In this document: in pieces, positions 12,001 to 23,332 of the stretch
Numbering within the stretch: position 1 is the first letter of the stretch
How the letters are laid out: each line of letters opens with the position of its first letter
From: Albugo candida
Lineage: Eukaryota; Oomycota; Peronosporomycetes; Albuginales
Length of the DNA stretch: 64,000 nt
Direction of reading: 5' to 3'
Assembly: GCA_040437565.1 (NCBI GenBank)
Contig: JBDOQK010000004.1
Location: forward strand, 682,001 to 746,000
Translations under genes and position numbers: made by a program
Notes under the pieces: model-generated
Databases searched by the model: none
Told to the model about the DNA's origin: nothing
The model's input: the letters and a program-made list of their open reading frames with translations, nothing else

Positions 12001-15000
12001 CAAGGTACGGACAATGGCTCGAGCTAATTCAAAGATGCTCGAATACATTGCGCGGATGGTCTTTCGCAGCGACAATTTTATCACTTTTCTGATATTTCCA
12101 ACCCTTTTGGTACTGACCTGCTCGGCGGATCTTCTTGGATCCATTGAGTCAGAGTGTCAAGAGGCTATGATTCCCTGTATATTTGCACAGACCTTTTGCC
12201 TCCATGCCGATAAATGGAAGCGGTTGTATGGCCTGACGTTCTGTCCCACAAGTGTGACGACTACGACACGGGCGGACGAAGTAATCGTTTATGAGACCCA
12301 AGTAAACAATCAGCTATGTGAAGTTTTATCTTCCGAATCTCAAATAACTCTATCTTCTATCAAGAAATCGTCGAGCGCCTCGGCCTTTCTGAATGCCTTA
12401 TACCATTCCATTCAGCAGGCATCGTCTCAGCAGTATTTGAAACAATACTTTGTGGCTCATTGGGAACAGATATTTTTGAAGTATCTGCAGAAAGCCCCAG
12501 TCACACCGAAAGATGCTGTTGTGCAGACTGCCATTCTCGTCTTCTTGGACCTGCTGAGTGAATCGATGTCAGACTCCTCACTCATTCATTTACTGACCAT
12601 TGTCAAGCAGAACGTTCTTCCATTTTTTGAGCGCGTATCTTGTCCCCAAGCCTTGCAAATTCAAATTCTCCGAATAGTACAGCGCTTCATGCAGGAGAAA
12701 GAGAAAATTCGGTCATTTTTTATGTCAGCTGTTGCGGATTCGCGTCTTATCAAATCACTTTCCGCTCGTATTCGCCTGTGCAAACTGTCGAAATTCAGCA
12801 GCTCATATCTTGTCTTCTCCTTGGATATCATTTCGTATTGCGTCACTAGTTATCAACTCTTGAGCACAAGGAAGCATCCAATGACCTCCGCTCTGGTGAT
12901 TATCCGAGGCGATTTAGAAGAGATGACAACGATCTTGGATTCCCTCATAGCTCAGCATCGTGGCTGTGGAACATTTCAGCATTCGAGCGTGTTGATGCGT
13001 GCGGCTCGTTTGCAGTATCAGCTGCTGATAGAGACGCCCGCTATCAATACCGATGGAAGTCAGAGTACTGCATGGAAGATGCGTCTTATGTATCATTCTC
13101 AGTCTCTCGTACGGTCCATCGGATTTACGGCGGCATCCAATTCCCTCCAAACGGGTCCAGACGATGTGGCTCTTGTTCGACTTGGGCAGATCGTACACCT
13201 CGCGTATGACACATTTCGAGATCCAACAGAATGTGATATTGTACGTGCAAAAGCGTGCGATGTTCTGCTCATTTGGCTGATCCAGTCCCTCGACCAAGCC
13301 GATCCAACAGCGACATCATTATTACCCACACTAATGAATCAGCTAATGAACAATAGTACAATGAGCTCATGCAATCGACTGCTTGAATGGATCGTCAAAG
13401 TGCTTCATGATGACAAATTTCTGGTGCGAACAACAACCTCTTTGGTTCGTCTTGTGCGATATCTTTTGACCGGCGAAGGGTTCCCAAACGCGTCCAAAAT
13501 TGAGCATGAAATGCTGCAAAGTATAGAAGCAATGCATACCGACTGTCAGCTTCTTACGCTGTTGATTGAGGTACTCGTCTACACGCACTCGCATTTCAAT
13601 TTGGCTCTTACTTTTCTTTCCACTTTGTCAGATGCTTTCTATCGGTCGATATCGATTTCATTTTCAAAAGTGGCAACAAAAGAATGCAATATTGGCTCCT
13701 ACTTCAAGCAGAATGAACGCGTATGTCTGGAGAAACTCTGTCAAGCCGTCCGCACTCTGCCTCATCTTTGAGATTTTACTTCTTCTGCAAGCATTGCTTG
13801 CTCAGAGCCATTCGGATACTATACAAGCCATCCTTCTGAAGGTAGACTATCCAGACTCAAAGCTATATCGTTTGACGTCTCTCTTCTCTGTAGCGTACTT
13901 CCTTACCACTCGAGTTAGTGAGTCTCCTTGACAAGTTTTCATCCATTGTCATTAGAGAAGCATGGCAGGAATCCCGGAAAGCATTGTATCATCGTCTGAT
14001 TCAAGCTACAGGAGAAACGCTTATTGTATACATAAATGCAGCATTCCACTCAATGGATCGGCCACTACTGAATGGACTTTTGGCACAGGAAGTAATGGCA
14101 CCGTGTCGCCGTTTGCTTCGTCCTTCCCATCCTCAAGAAACGTATCGTATCAGCTGTCAGTTGGTTGTCATGACGCTACTATCCGCAGGTACCAAAGCGG
14201 ATGAGTGGTTTCGTCAACACGAATCCGAAGGAATTGAAATAAGCTCATGCCTGCTGGAATCGATACAGAGTACTATGGAGAAGCTCAAACGTGTGTCCAC
14301 ATCGACTACTTCTCTCTACCAGCTGAATAAAACATCAGCTGCATGTCTCTGTGCTATCCTCGAGCATTCCCCGTCAAGTCGAGATCATCTTTGTATTGAA
14401 AGACATGCGGTCGAATGGATTTTGACAAAAATGCGGTATAATTTCTACGAAATTCGCTTACTTGGAGGTTTTGGCCCACAACACAAAAGCAAGACAGAGG
14501 TAGATGGTAGCGTATGGAGTCATTGTAGGCAGCTCGAGTCTCTGACCGCACTACTTCGATCGCTTTTGTACCAGAATGACAAGGCGAAGATGAGATCAAA
14601 GGTATGTTGACCGCTCAGTATGTATCTGATGTGGTCAAAGATGCGCATTGTAGGAACTTGGAGTGTGTGACATTCTTCGCGGTAATTGGCATGTGATCAA
14701 AAGCGGATATTGCTATGGATCACCATTGCTTCGACTGTGTCTTCAGTTGATTGGCAATTATATCGAAGGAATTGATGATCATAAAGCCTCTCTGGTCATC
14801 GCAGCCAAAGATGGCAGCAGAGGAGCAGAACAAGAATCTATTTTTCTGCAATTGACAAAGCTTCTTCGCTGGCTGCATTCCAATCCAACTGTAGGAATCC
14901 ATGAAGAAATCATTGACCTTATGCACATACTCGGAAGCGTACTAAAAGCCGCAATGCTGAACGATGAATGTGTGCAGGTCGCCATCAAGACAAAATTCAT

Positions 15001-15658
15001 TTCGACTGCGTTCTCGGATATCCACAACTACTTTTCATCGAAACACGATGCCTCATCCAAGTTATCCGCTGGACTTGGTGCTTCCTACGTGATCCAAATG
15101 CTTCAGATCCTTTCCAATATTGCGCTGAAAGACGCTGCGAATTTGTCACTTTGCCAAGTGTTATCAATCGATCGATTTCGAGAATTCGTCTCCGATGTGC
15201 TACATTTCGAATTGGACAGCAACTTGCGCATCGTGGAAGCTGGCACTTTGTTTGTACGGAATTTGCTGTTTGCGAAATTGGCTCGAAGTAGCTGGATGGC
15301 TATTTGGGAGGATGCGTGGCGACATGTATGGGATGTATTCTGTCATGCTTCTAGACAGCAACATGATCATTTGCTTCATTACGCGTCCAGTTCATTGTGG
15401 TCACTATTGATCATTGGCAGTCATTCGAATAAAATGGCGGTCTTGGCACATTCCGACTCACAATTGCTAGTCCGGAAGCAATTAGAAGTTGTGAGCGGCG
15501 CTATTGAAACAGGTAGCATCGACTTGTATCACCCTATGTTGTAATGTTGAATTTGTTCATTTTGTGCAGGGGCAGGAGAATCTTTTCATTGCCAGGAGAT
15601 CATTAGGAACGTGCGAGGAATCCAGCAGCTGATGCTCAAACTCTTCCCTGCGGGTTGA
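9086..15658 (+). CDS. RTTN: Rotatin, centriole/basal-body armadillo-repeat protein
   Basis: Seven exons, each junction preserving frame: 9086-9307, 9360-9467, 9515 to about 13720 (or 13747), 13806-13841, 13894-14601, 14654-15512 and 15570-15658. The product is about 2,075 residues, close to animal rotatin (about 2,200). The N-terminus carries the rotatin signature KLRHPLASIRKRAVKRLLSK, followed about 100 residues later by WKFPFIALTPADEEHL. The rest is alpha-helical HEAT/armadillo-type repeats with no other domain. Rotatin is needed for centriole assembly and elongation and for ciliary basal bodies, which fits an organism with flagellated zoospores. The intron near 13721 has two possible donors, GTATGT at 13721 or GTCCGC at 13748, both phase 0. 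The last intron at 15513 replaces a simple read-through stop at 15542; splicing adds 29 residues. Confidence 0.87.
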
Positions 15659-16022
15659 AATTGACATCTTTGTCACGATGCAAGATTGTATTGATTAAAT
15701 CTCACAAAACTCATCCGGGCAGCACTAGATCATCCGATTGCTAAACCAAAGCGACGACCTCAGCTTGTTCTTCCACAATTATGGTCAGCGTGGTCCATAC
15801 TGTTGGGATCTAGGAACCTTCTAATCTTCATAATCTGACTGTGAGTCATCTTCCTTGTCCAATTCTTCAGANNNNNNNNNNNNNNNNNNNNNNNNNNNNN
15901 NNNNNNNNNNNNNNNNNNNNNNNNNNNNNNNNNNNNNNNNNNNNNNNNNNNNNNNNNNNNNNNNNNNNNNNCTTCCACAATTATGGTCAGCGTGGTCCAT
16001 ACTGTTGGGATCTAGGAACCTT
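15659..16022. other. Convergent 3' spacer with assembly gap and 102-bp flanking duplication
   Basis: Bases 15770-15871 recur as 15972-16073 across the 100-N run at 15872-15971. The duplicated part includes the stop codon region of the minus-strand KNL2-like gene. True spacing between rotatin and that gene is therefore about 200 bp shorter than drawn. No other gene is seen. Confidence 0.85.
15872..15971. other. Assembly gap, 100 N
   Basis: Exactly 100 N, with a 102-bp direct copy of the left flank on the right. Confidence 0.97.
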
Positions 16023-18079
16023 CTAATCTTCATAATCTGACTGTGAGTCATCTTCCTTGTCCAATTCTTCAGAAAAAGAATCGTCATCCTTGAATTGTAT
16101 CGAAGCAGTTCCTCCTGGACTTATTGTCCCTTCCATCACACGATTGCCACAATTTTGGGTCGTGGACACGGTTGTCTTCTGCAATCGAAACAATGAGTCA
16201 GCATTTTGATCAAAGTGAAGAGAGAATGTCTGCAAACCGATTTTGCTCGCAAGCAATTTTCTTTCCGCAACTTGGAAACGCAAGAATCTCGCTTCAGTCC
16301 ATGTCTGTGCCTCAGTCGTCTTTTGATTGCAAGAACGTACGAGTCGACTTCGTCGCGACGAAGAGTATCCAAGTCCCCCAGCACTTCTCGTCCATGATTT
16401 AGCGGTTGTGCATCCGAATCGCTGTCGTCAAAATTCAATTTCTGATCCAGACTTTCGGGTCCATTTGCATTCATTTCATCTTGTGGCAAACCCAGCGTGC
16501 TTGCAAGAATTTCTGGTGTTTTGAATTGTTGTGGATCCAGCTCGAGAGCTTGAACAGCATGTTTCATCGGTGTTTCCGTAAAGATGTCGTCAGCATTTTG
16601 TGCTTCATACTACATGAGATTGCAAGCTTAATCGTACGTCAGAGTGGAGCTACATCGTTAACCGATCACCTTTTTCACAAATCCACGGACTTGTTTCTTC
16701 CAGAGATTGGAGCCAACACGGTGCATTTTATGAGCACCTGGGAATTTGCTCTCATTATCATTTGATGTACTTGCTTGAGTGCCAGACCTTGCATTCTTGC
16801 GTCGAAAAGGAGACGACGTTTGCTCGAATGATTTGGATCGACACTCAGTTGCACTTTTACCAGGAAGCAGTTCGGCAACCTAAGCGGAATTCCACGATGA
16901 GTGCTGCAATCAATCAATTGCTATCATAAAACCGACTTGCTCCCAAAAGTTTAAATCATTCGGAGGAATTGAGAATTTGGCTGTTTCGAGTGCTTCCAAT
17001 TGTATCTCCGTCCAATCGTTGAGGCCTTTCGATGAACGAAGAAGCTTCTCGCCCTTCAGCTCGATTTTTTCCAAATCTTTTCCCATGCACCTTACATTCC
17101 TACTACTCGCCACTTTGCCTTGTCTTTGCGACGTACTACATGACAAAATGTAATGATGTGGCCCTGTATGATGGGTTCAGAGAGCGAAACGTACGACAGG
17201 ATTGAAGTATCATCTAATCGATCCATCACGCTCCTTTCTTCCGGCTTATCACCACGCCACCATTCCATCAGAGGATCCAATTCCTGTGATATTTGAGTCA
17301 ATTTGTTAGCAAAATGGCTCCATGAAAATATAACTCGCTCTGTCAACCTTCTTTCCCGTCATTTTGGCTTTTTTGCACATTGATTGAGCATACTTTTGTA
17401 AGGAGAACGAGTCATTCTGAGTCTTTTGATCTTGCTTCAATGATTTTGCCTTTTTTAACAGCTTGCAAAGTCGCTTCTTCCACTGACTTGGAAATCCTTC
17501 TACCATCAGCTCCATGACTTTGACGGGTATATTTCTATCTTTTCCTTTCTCTATATCTAAGCAACCTCCTAACTCGACAGAGAACGCATCGATTCGATCA
17601 GTTTCTGATGATCTAGAAATCACAATCACATTATTCGTCGTGACTCGACGCACGACAAGCAGTGAGAGCTTTCTGCCAAGCATAAATCCATCAATCATCA
17701 CCGATATTGAGCACTCCAATACACGCTTTGTTTCAGGGTCTTTTTTGAATAAAGGCGGCCATTGAATGCACCACTCTGATAAACGTATCACTTTGTTTTT
17801 CTTTGTATCAGCAGATAGCGCGCGTGAAATGGAAACGCTTTGCTTGCTGAGCAATTTTTTATCATTTTCAACCGAGCTTTTGATTGGGCTTGTGTTCCTT
17901 TTACTTCGCTTTCGCTTCTTATTCGATCGAAAATGAAGCTTGATCGGTGTACCGCAGTCCATTTCTCCCACTATATCGTCTTGCCCGTTTGATTTCCTAA
18001 TTGTGGAGCTATCCGTTTGTGAGGGTGGAGTTCCATGAAGTGTAGAATTTGAGCTTAAGATTTTACGTGTTTTCAGCAT
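16023..18079 (-). CDS. KNL2: KNL2/M18BP1-like centromere protein with SANTA and SANT domains
   Basis: Exons on the minus strand: 18079-17348, 17283 to about 17125, about 17080-16937, 16879-16670, 16609-16341 and 16287-16023. The junction near 17100 is ambiguous. After a basic N-terminal tail (about residues 1-95) comes a SANTA-type module starting IRLSEWCIQW and closing with EGFPSQWKKRLCKLL, the characteristic GFPxxW ending. Further on, a SANT/Myb domain reads WTEIQLEALETAKF, then NFWEQ spliced to VAELLPGKSATECRSKSF. The C-terminus is acidic (SEELDKEDDSQSDYED). SANTA followed by SANT is the arrangement of animal M18BP1 (KNL2), which helps deposit the centromeric histone CENP-A. The N-terminus may extend further, because the gap at 18151 lies just upstream. 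Confidence 0.75.
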
Positions 18080-18150
18080 TTCGCTTTGCGATAATTCGTT
18101 TGGTCAAATTAGATGTCTATCTTCTTAGTGGTGTTAATTCGACTATAAAG

Positions 18151-18250
18151 NNNNNNNNNNNNNNNNNNNNNNNNNNNNNNNNNNNNNNNNNNNNNNNNNN
18201 NNNNNNNNNNNNNNNNNNNNNNNNNNNNNNNNNNNNNNNNNNNNNNNNNN
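18151..18250. other. Assembly gap, 100 N, in a divergent promoter region
   Basis: Exactly 100 N. Unlike most gaps here I see no repeated flank, so real sequence may be missing between the KNL2-like gene and the multi-PDZ gene, possibly including a first exon. Confidence 0.95.
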
Positions 18251-18374
18251 GAGCAGATGGATTTTCGTGCATAGCTTTGCTTGTATAAATTTTTGTAGGA
18301 TTTTGGTAAAATTGTGATGAGCACGTCATTGTTTCTACTTGTAATCACTGAATCTTCTTTCGAATTCGATCGTA

Positions 18375-21299
18375 ATGAAAACTGACGAATCTGTACACAA
18401 CGATGTGACTGCTGCTTCCTCAATCGACACTTGTGCTTCTATTCCTACTTCTGAGCAAACGCTGATCGAATCAAGCGAAGAATCATGCTCTAATGTCTAT
18501 GATGAGAATCCTCAAAAAGAAAATGTAGAGTCAGACAAAACTTGTAAGAGCACATCAGGAGAGTTAGAGTGTGAGAACATACACGCGGAATCGAGCATAC
18601 AAGAGCTGACGGAGACAGCCGACAAAACCGATTTTGAATTTGTCGTAGAGAGTAATTGCCCTGAAAACAAAACACAGAATGAATCGTACACGATATACTG
18701 GGAATCAGATGTCCTCGGTCTTATCTTGAAACCAAATGTGCTCGGTCAAGCTGTAATTCGTCGCGTCACATCGGAAGGCAAAGCTAAAGGGTTGAACGAA
18801 GCTCGGGTCGGTGACATTCTCTGCTCTATTAATGAGCAGAACGTTCAATCATTCTCTTTCCAAATGATCACCGATACACTAAAGAGCCTCAGTCTACCAA
18901 TACAATTGACCTTCTCTGCGGCGTACAATCAAAGGTCTATAACGGGTGGAAACTTGACCGGAATGGACAATTTGTGGAGGAGACCACCGTCAAGTTTCGC
19001 CATTAGCGATGAATCTACTTCTGCTGCCACTGAATTGGAGGATCACAATGAATATGATAATTCGAGTCATATTTCGAATACGATGGGAAGTTTCAAAACC
19101 AATTTAGGTGAAGAGTATGAGTATGACGTTGTCTGGGAGAGTGGATCGCTTGGTTGTGCGTTCAAGCAACGGGCTGAGTTACCTGTCGTGAAATCGGTCA
19201 GTGACACAGCAGAGACGCTTTCGATACGGCAGATACAACCTGCTGACATCTTGATTATGGTCAATGGACTTCGAACAGAGCTCATTGGATTCAAAACTAC
19301 TGTCTACATACTTAAGAGCGCACCGAAACCTGTCTTTTTACGCTTCCAAAGAAACCCACTATTGACAACCGCCGACACAATTCTCTCTGTCAAAACTGGA
19401 GTGGGACAGGATGAGGCTGAACAAGTTGAAAAGGCAAAACAAAATGAACAAACTTGCTCCAGGTCGATGCAATACGTAGTACTTTGGAATGAAGGTAGTC
19501 TCGGAATTCAGGTCAAAGCTAGGGAGGATGGTTTCGTGTATGTGCATCATATCACCGGACCGGGCGATGTGTCTCCTGTCAGTGACAAGATTGCTGTAGG
19601 AGATATTCTTGTGCGCGTGGCTGACAAAAAGATCGGTCAAATCGGAACAGCTTCGGCATTTAGCATCCTTCGCAATGTAGTCAAACCCGTAGAGCTTGAA
19701 TTTGAGCGCGTGGAGAACATTACGACAGACTTGGAAGAAGAATTATCACAAACAGAAAATGATACTTTGGAAGCTACTGATACTTTTGATGTGAATGTCT
19801 CGACAATGGAAGAAGCTGAGAATGAAAATATGGAAGCGCACACAACGAATAGAGAGTCAATGAATGGCTCTGGATGCTTGGAGGATAAAGCTCCTATAGA
19901 AAGCAAGACTTTTGATGATTTGGTAGAGGAAATACTTGAAGGAAAGCAAGGAAGCGACGTGCAGCTCCTTGACGAATCAATTGATGGGCTAGAACACGAG
20001 TTGGGCTCTGGAGGGATGAGTGATTCAAGCAGCGATATAGAAAATGACTCAGAAAGTGAATCAAAAGATTTTGAAGAAAGCGCAATTGCACAAGTGGAAG
20101 AGATCGGACCAAATGAAGAGGCAGTTGCTGCTGAAGGTCAAGAAAGCCTCACATGTGCTGGAGAGAAAGAGACTACGGAAGGTGAAGAAGGCACAATCTC
20201 GCATGAGGAAGAAAAGGATGCTGATGGTGACGAAAGATTAAGTGTGGATAAGGAAAAAGTGGATGCTGAATGTGAGGAAGCCGCAAATTTTGATGAGATA
20301 GAAGAGGATGCTGATGGTGAAGAAAGTCTTACATGTGTGAAAGAAGCTGCTGAAGATGATGAAAGCGTCACATGTGCTGAAGAGAAGGAATTTGCTGATG
20401 GTGAACAAGCTTTCGTTCGTGGTGAAGAGAAAGAAACTGCTGACGGTGAAGAAAGCGCAAGATGTGGTGCGGAGAGAGAGACTGGTGATGGTGTAGAAAG
20501 CTCAACATGTGCGAAAGAAGCTGGTAAAGATGATGAAAGCCTCACATGTGTTGAAGAGAGGGAATTTGCTGATGGTGAACAAGCTTCCATTTGTGGTGAA
20601 GAGAAAGAAACTGCAGAAGGTAGAGAAAGCGCAAGATGTGATGAGGAGAGAGAGACTGCCGAAGGTCAAGAAAGCGTAATCGTCAGTCAGGAGAGCGAGC
20701 ATGTAAATTTTCACCAAGCTGAGGCACAAACAGAAGATGTATCGACGGATTTGAATATCTCGTTGTATTCGCAATTCAGACTTCGAAATATTCAAAATCG
20801 AGATCCTCCTCCATTCTCGGAAATCGAGTCAGGTCACTTAGAAGTTACTCTCATCCTCAATGCCTTTTCTCCACCATCTTACCAAGAGCTGTTTCCGGAA
20901 AGAGTACTAGAGTCGACTAGTGATACGAAGATGTCAGTCGAGAATCTCAGCATGTCAAGACTACTATCACCATCGAAGAAGGATACGTCCTCGACAATTG
21001 CTGAAAGTGCTGGTAACAAAAAGGCGTCGGTGCTTCCGTCTGCAGGATCACGATTGACAAAGTACCGCATACGATGGGAGCAAGGCCTTCTCGGGATAAC
21101 CTTTAAGCGAACAAAAGGCAGAATTATTGTCTCGCGTCTAACTGGACATAGCGACTGCGAAGGGATACATCAGGTGCATCCAGGGGACTGGTTGTACGCA
21201 ATCAATAATCTGAAGACCTTACCGATGCGACTCAGTGAAGCTATGGTGGTCCTAAAAACAACATCAAAACCGGTAAAATTACAATTTATCGCTTCTTAG
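18375..21299 (+). CDS. Four-PDZ scaffold protein with long acidic repeat region
   Basis: Single-exon 974-residue protein. Four PDZ-like domains lie at about residues 106-180, 248-325, 363-440 and 895-974. Each starts with (Y)xVxWExGxLG or a close variant (YTIYWESDVLG, YDVVWESGSLG, YVVLWNEGSLG, YRIRWEQGLLG) and each contains a GD(I/W)L motif (VGDILCSIN, PADILIMVN, VGDILVRV, PGDWLYAIN). Residues 440-790 are very Glu/Asp-rich and partly built of tandem imperfect units. There is no signal peptide, membrane segment or catalytic domain. The protein is probably a cytoplasmic adaptor with two PDZ clusters held apart by a long disordered linker. It shares the PDZ style of the nearby PDZ/PH protein. 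The partner peptides are unknown. Confidence 0.8.
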   Translation: MKTDESVHNDVTAASSIDTCASIPTSEQTLIESSEESCSNVYDENPQKENVESDKTCKSTSGELECENIHAESSIQELTETADKTDFEFVVESNCPENKTQNESYTIYWESDVLGLILKPNVLGQAVIRRVTSEGKAKGLNEARVGDILCSINEQNVQSFSFQMITDTLKSLSLPIQLTFSAAYNQRSITGGNLTGMDNLWRRPPSSFAISDESTSAATELEDHNEYDNSSHISNTMGSFKTNLGEEYEYDVVWESGSLGCAFKQRAELPVVKSVSDTAETLSIRQIQPADILIMVNGLRTELIGFKTTVYILKSAPKPVFLRFQRNPLLTTADTILSVKTGVGQDEAEQVEKAKQNEQTCSRSMQYVVLWNEGSLGIQVKAREDGFVYVHHITGPGDVSPVSDKIAVGDILVRVADKKIGQIGTASAFSILRNVVKPVELEFERVENITTDLEEELSQTENDTLEATDTFDVNVSTMEEAENENMEAHTTNRESMNGSGCLEDKAPIESKTFDDLVEEILEGKQGSDVQLLDESIDGLEHELGSGGMSDSSSDIENDSESESKDFEESAIAQVEEIGPNEEAVAAEGQESLTCAGEKETTEGEEGTISHEEEKDADGDERLSVDKEKVDAECEEAANFDEIEEDADGEESLTCVKEAAEDDESVTCAEEKEFADGEQAFVRGEEKETADGEESARCGAERETGDGVESSTCAKEAGKDDESLTCVEEREFADGEQASICGEEKETAEGRESARCDEERETAEGQESVIVSQESEHVNFHQAEAQTEDVSTDLNISLYSQFRLRNIQNRDPPPFSEIESGHLEVTLILNAFSPPSYQELFPERVLESTSDTKMSVENLSMSRLLSPSKKDTSSTIAESAGNKKASVLPSAGSRLTKYRIRWEQGLLGITFKRTKGRIIVSRLTGHSDCEGIHQVHPGDWLYAINNLKTLPMRLSEAMVVLKTTSKPVKLQFIAS
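20130..20690 (+). repeat. Imperfect tandem coding repeats (acidic, about 24-residue units)
   Basis: Within the four-PDZ gene, phrases such as DESLTC, EEREFADGEQAS, CGEEKETA and ESARC recur in order, with near-identical DNA (for example GAAAGCGCAAGATGTG and TTTGCTGATGGTGAACAAGC each twice). The units look like a recent in-frame expansion by unequal recombination or slippage and may vary in number between strains. Confidence 0.8.
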
Positions 21300-21351
21300 G
21301 CAACAGCGAACGTCAGCGACCAAGAATTGGTGTCACCTCTTCATGCAAGCA

Positions 21352-22026
21352 TTATCGTCTGCTTTTTGAACTTGATTCATGTCCAAGAATCGCGAATTCC
21401 GAAGTAGACAGGAGCATGATGGGTTCCAAATGGCTTTTCTGGGTAAACAATTGAGTACGTTGTGCTGTCTTTGACTTCATTGACATTTGGTGATTATGCT
21501 TCCGACCAAGATACACCGCTCTACAACCATTTCGTTTATCACTTGTCAACGTATCTGGTGACTTTGCGTGCTTGGAGGTGCTTTGGTGTGCGAGGTCTTG
21601 CTTTAAAGCCTCACATTCACAAAAAGAGCACGAATTGGCATCAGGATTTCGTCGTGCATGGTCGACAGCGCACTGACTGCAAGTGAATCGAGCACACAAT
21701 CTACAAGTATGTTTACGTCTCTTCAAAAACCCAAAAGATTTTCCGCACACAATGCATTTGTCTTTATGGTACGAAATGACATTCTCAGGCTCAAGTTCCT
21801 GCGATCTTGAGCCGGTCAAAGTGGACGCTTGACCGTGACGCGAAGAAATGTTGGTGCTGCTCGAATCGGAACGGCTAAGAATGTCGAATGCACTCGACGA
21901 TTTCTTTGATGGGGTTGTAAGCGCTTCTGCTCTCAATAAATGGAGAATCTCATCACATGAGCTAAAGTATCTTGGATCATTGGCTCGCTTAATAGAAAGC
22001 CCAGGAAAATTTGCATCGGCCGCCAT
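21352..22026 (-). CDS. FYVE-type zinc-finger protein
   Basis: Single-exon 224-residue protein. A cysteine cluster begins near residue 91: CIVCGKSFGFLKRRKHTC, then RLCARFTCSQCA and a final CSFC pair. Spacing and the RRKHTCRLC core match FYVE or FYVE-related fingers, in which the basic (R/K)(R/K)HxCRxC motif contacts phosphatidylinositol 3-phosphate on endosomes. The usual WxxD motif before the first cysteine is not obvious (ISYHKDKC), so lipid binding is plausible but unproven. The N-terminus is Ser-rich. FYVE proteins are greatly expanded in oomycetes, which fits the suggested lineage. It is convergent with the four-PDZ gene, with only 52 bp between stop codons. Confidence 0.75.
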   Translation of the reverse strand: MAADANFPGLSIKRANDPRYFSSCDEILHLLRAEALTTPSKKSSSAFDILSRSDSSSTNISSRHGQASTLTGSRSQELEPENVISYHKDKCIVCGKSFGFLKRRKHTCRLCARFTCSQCAVDHARRNPDANSCSFCECEALKQDLAHQSTSKHAKSPDTLTSDKRNGCRAVYLGRKHNHQMSMKSKTAQRTQLFTQKSHLEPIMLLSTSEFAILGHESSSKSRR

Positions 22027-22306
22027 GAATGAATGTAATCGTGAATAATATCCTGATTCTGTGACGAGCGTGACGGGTGCGTGAAACTGTTATTTCATTG
22101 TACAACGCTCTGCAGCCATTTCTGACTAGAAGGACGCTACAGCCATGTACAAACGCCTCTTGGCGAGTGTTATCAAAAGCTCTTGGATGCTGAGTCTTGT
22201 ACAGATGTGCGCTGAGAGCCTGTTCTTACGGTGAATATCGTGTGGAAACAAAAACTGAGAATCACTCGAGTGCATCATAAGAAAGAATCTCACGATTTAT
22301 CATTAT

Positions 22307-23207
22307 TCAAGAAAACTTTTGTAGGGCATCGTAACCCGACAAATCTCCCGATGCCATGTATGGAACCAATATTGGATCAAAGTTCTCATGCTTGGCCGAA
22401 TTGCTACCAGCGGATGAATAAGGCGAAATACTCGCTTTATACGTATCCGGTAAACAAAAGTGTTGTCCGATAATGAAAGCTTCATTACTCTGTATTCGGC
22501 TACTTTCTGGTTTGAAACGACTAACATCCGCAAAGAACAGCGCAAACTGCGATGCCAGCAGCTCATACTGCTTGCAGTCAAATATCTTGGCGACAAAAGT
22601 ACCTCCATCCTCCAGAACATGGGCAGCTACGTGAAATGCAGCATGCAGTAATTCAGCTTGCAAAAACTCATCGACATCGTGCATTCCGGTGACGTCAGGC
22701 GCTCCGTCACAAACCACAATTTGAGCTTTTTTTCCTCGAAAGTGACATGCTATTTCCGTGACAGTTTTCTCTGACGTGATATCTCCTTGGATCAGCTTCA
22801 CCCCTGGGATTGGAGCGATCTCTTGCAAATCAACTGACACGATTTTCAGACTTTCATTGTCTGCGTCGTGATTCTGTTTCCAATTCAAAAGCTCTTGTTC
22901 GGAATACAATTTTTGACTCAACACTTGACTCCAGCTTCCAGGGGCAGCGCATAAATCGACAGCCCGTTGTACACCTACGCATACACAAATCAGAGGCTTT
23001 GAGACTAATTGGACTGAACAATATCGCACCACAAAATAAATCAAACTGATCGTCCAGTTGCAGTAATTTGAAAGCAGAACGTGCTCGGAAACCAAACTCC
23101 TTAGCGCGTCGATAGTACACATCCTGCAAGTATACGCGCGTCAGATAGAGATCAAACGCCTATAGGAGCCTTACGCAATCCGCAGCGGCACTATTTCTGA
23201 CGCTCAT
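22307..23207 (-). CDS. FTSJ1: tRNA 2'-O-methyltransferase, FTSJ1/Trm7 type
   Basis: Three exons, 23207-23175, 23123-23033 and 22974-22307, give 263 residues. The product begins [20 protein letters not shown], then [20 protein letters not shown] and the SAM-binding loop [17 protein letters not shown]. The RrmJ/FtsJ catalytic tetrad is visible: K in SAFKLL, D in [11 protein letters not shown] in GGTFVAKIF, and E in the C-terminal third (NEAFI or nearby). The short N-terminus, without ribosomal-targeting extensions, and the long [12 protein letters not shown] match identify Trm7/FTSJ1 and not the mitochondrial or Spb1 paralogues. Trm7 methylates the anticodon loop of tRNAs (positions 32 and 34) in the cytoplasm. 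The ATG at 23207 requires the first 51-nt intron, which joins in phase 0. Confidence 0.9.
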
Positions 23208-23332
23208 CTTACAATTGAATGCGTTCAGCCGAGCAAAATATATTAAAGGCTACTAAGGCTACTATTACTGCTCAACTAATGCATGCAATTTCGTTTATGA
23301 CAGTATTTCCGATTGAGAGTGATGTTCTCGTG

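Noticed and set aside
15513-15544. Rotatin ending at the stop at 15542
   Set aside because: A GTAGCA..TGTGCAG intron begins 30 bases earlier and joins in phase to a longer conserved-looking end, so read-through is less likely.
20138-20590. Open frame on the minus strand opposite the acidic repeats
   Set aside because: It is the mirror of the Glu-rich tandem repeats of the plus-strand four-PDZ gene; its Ser-rich composition is an automatic consequence.
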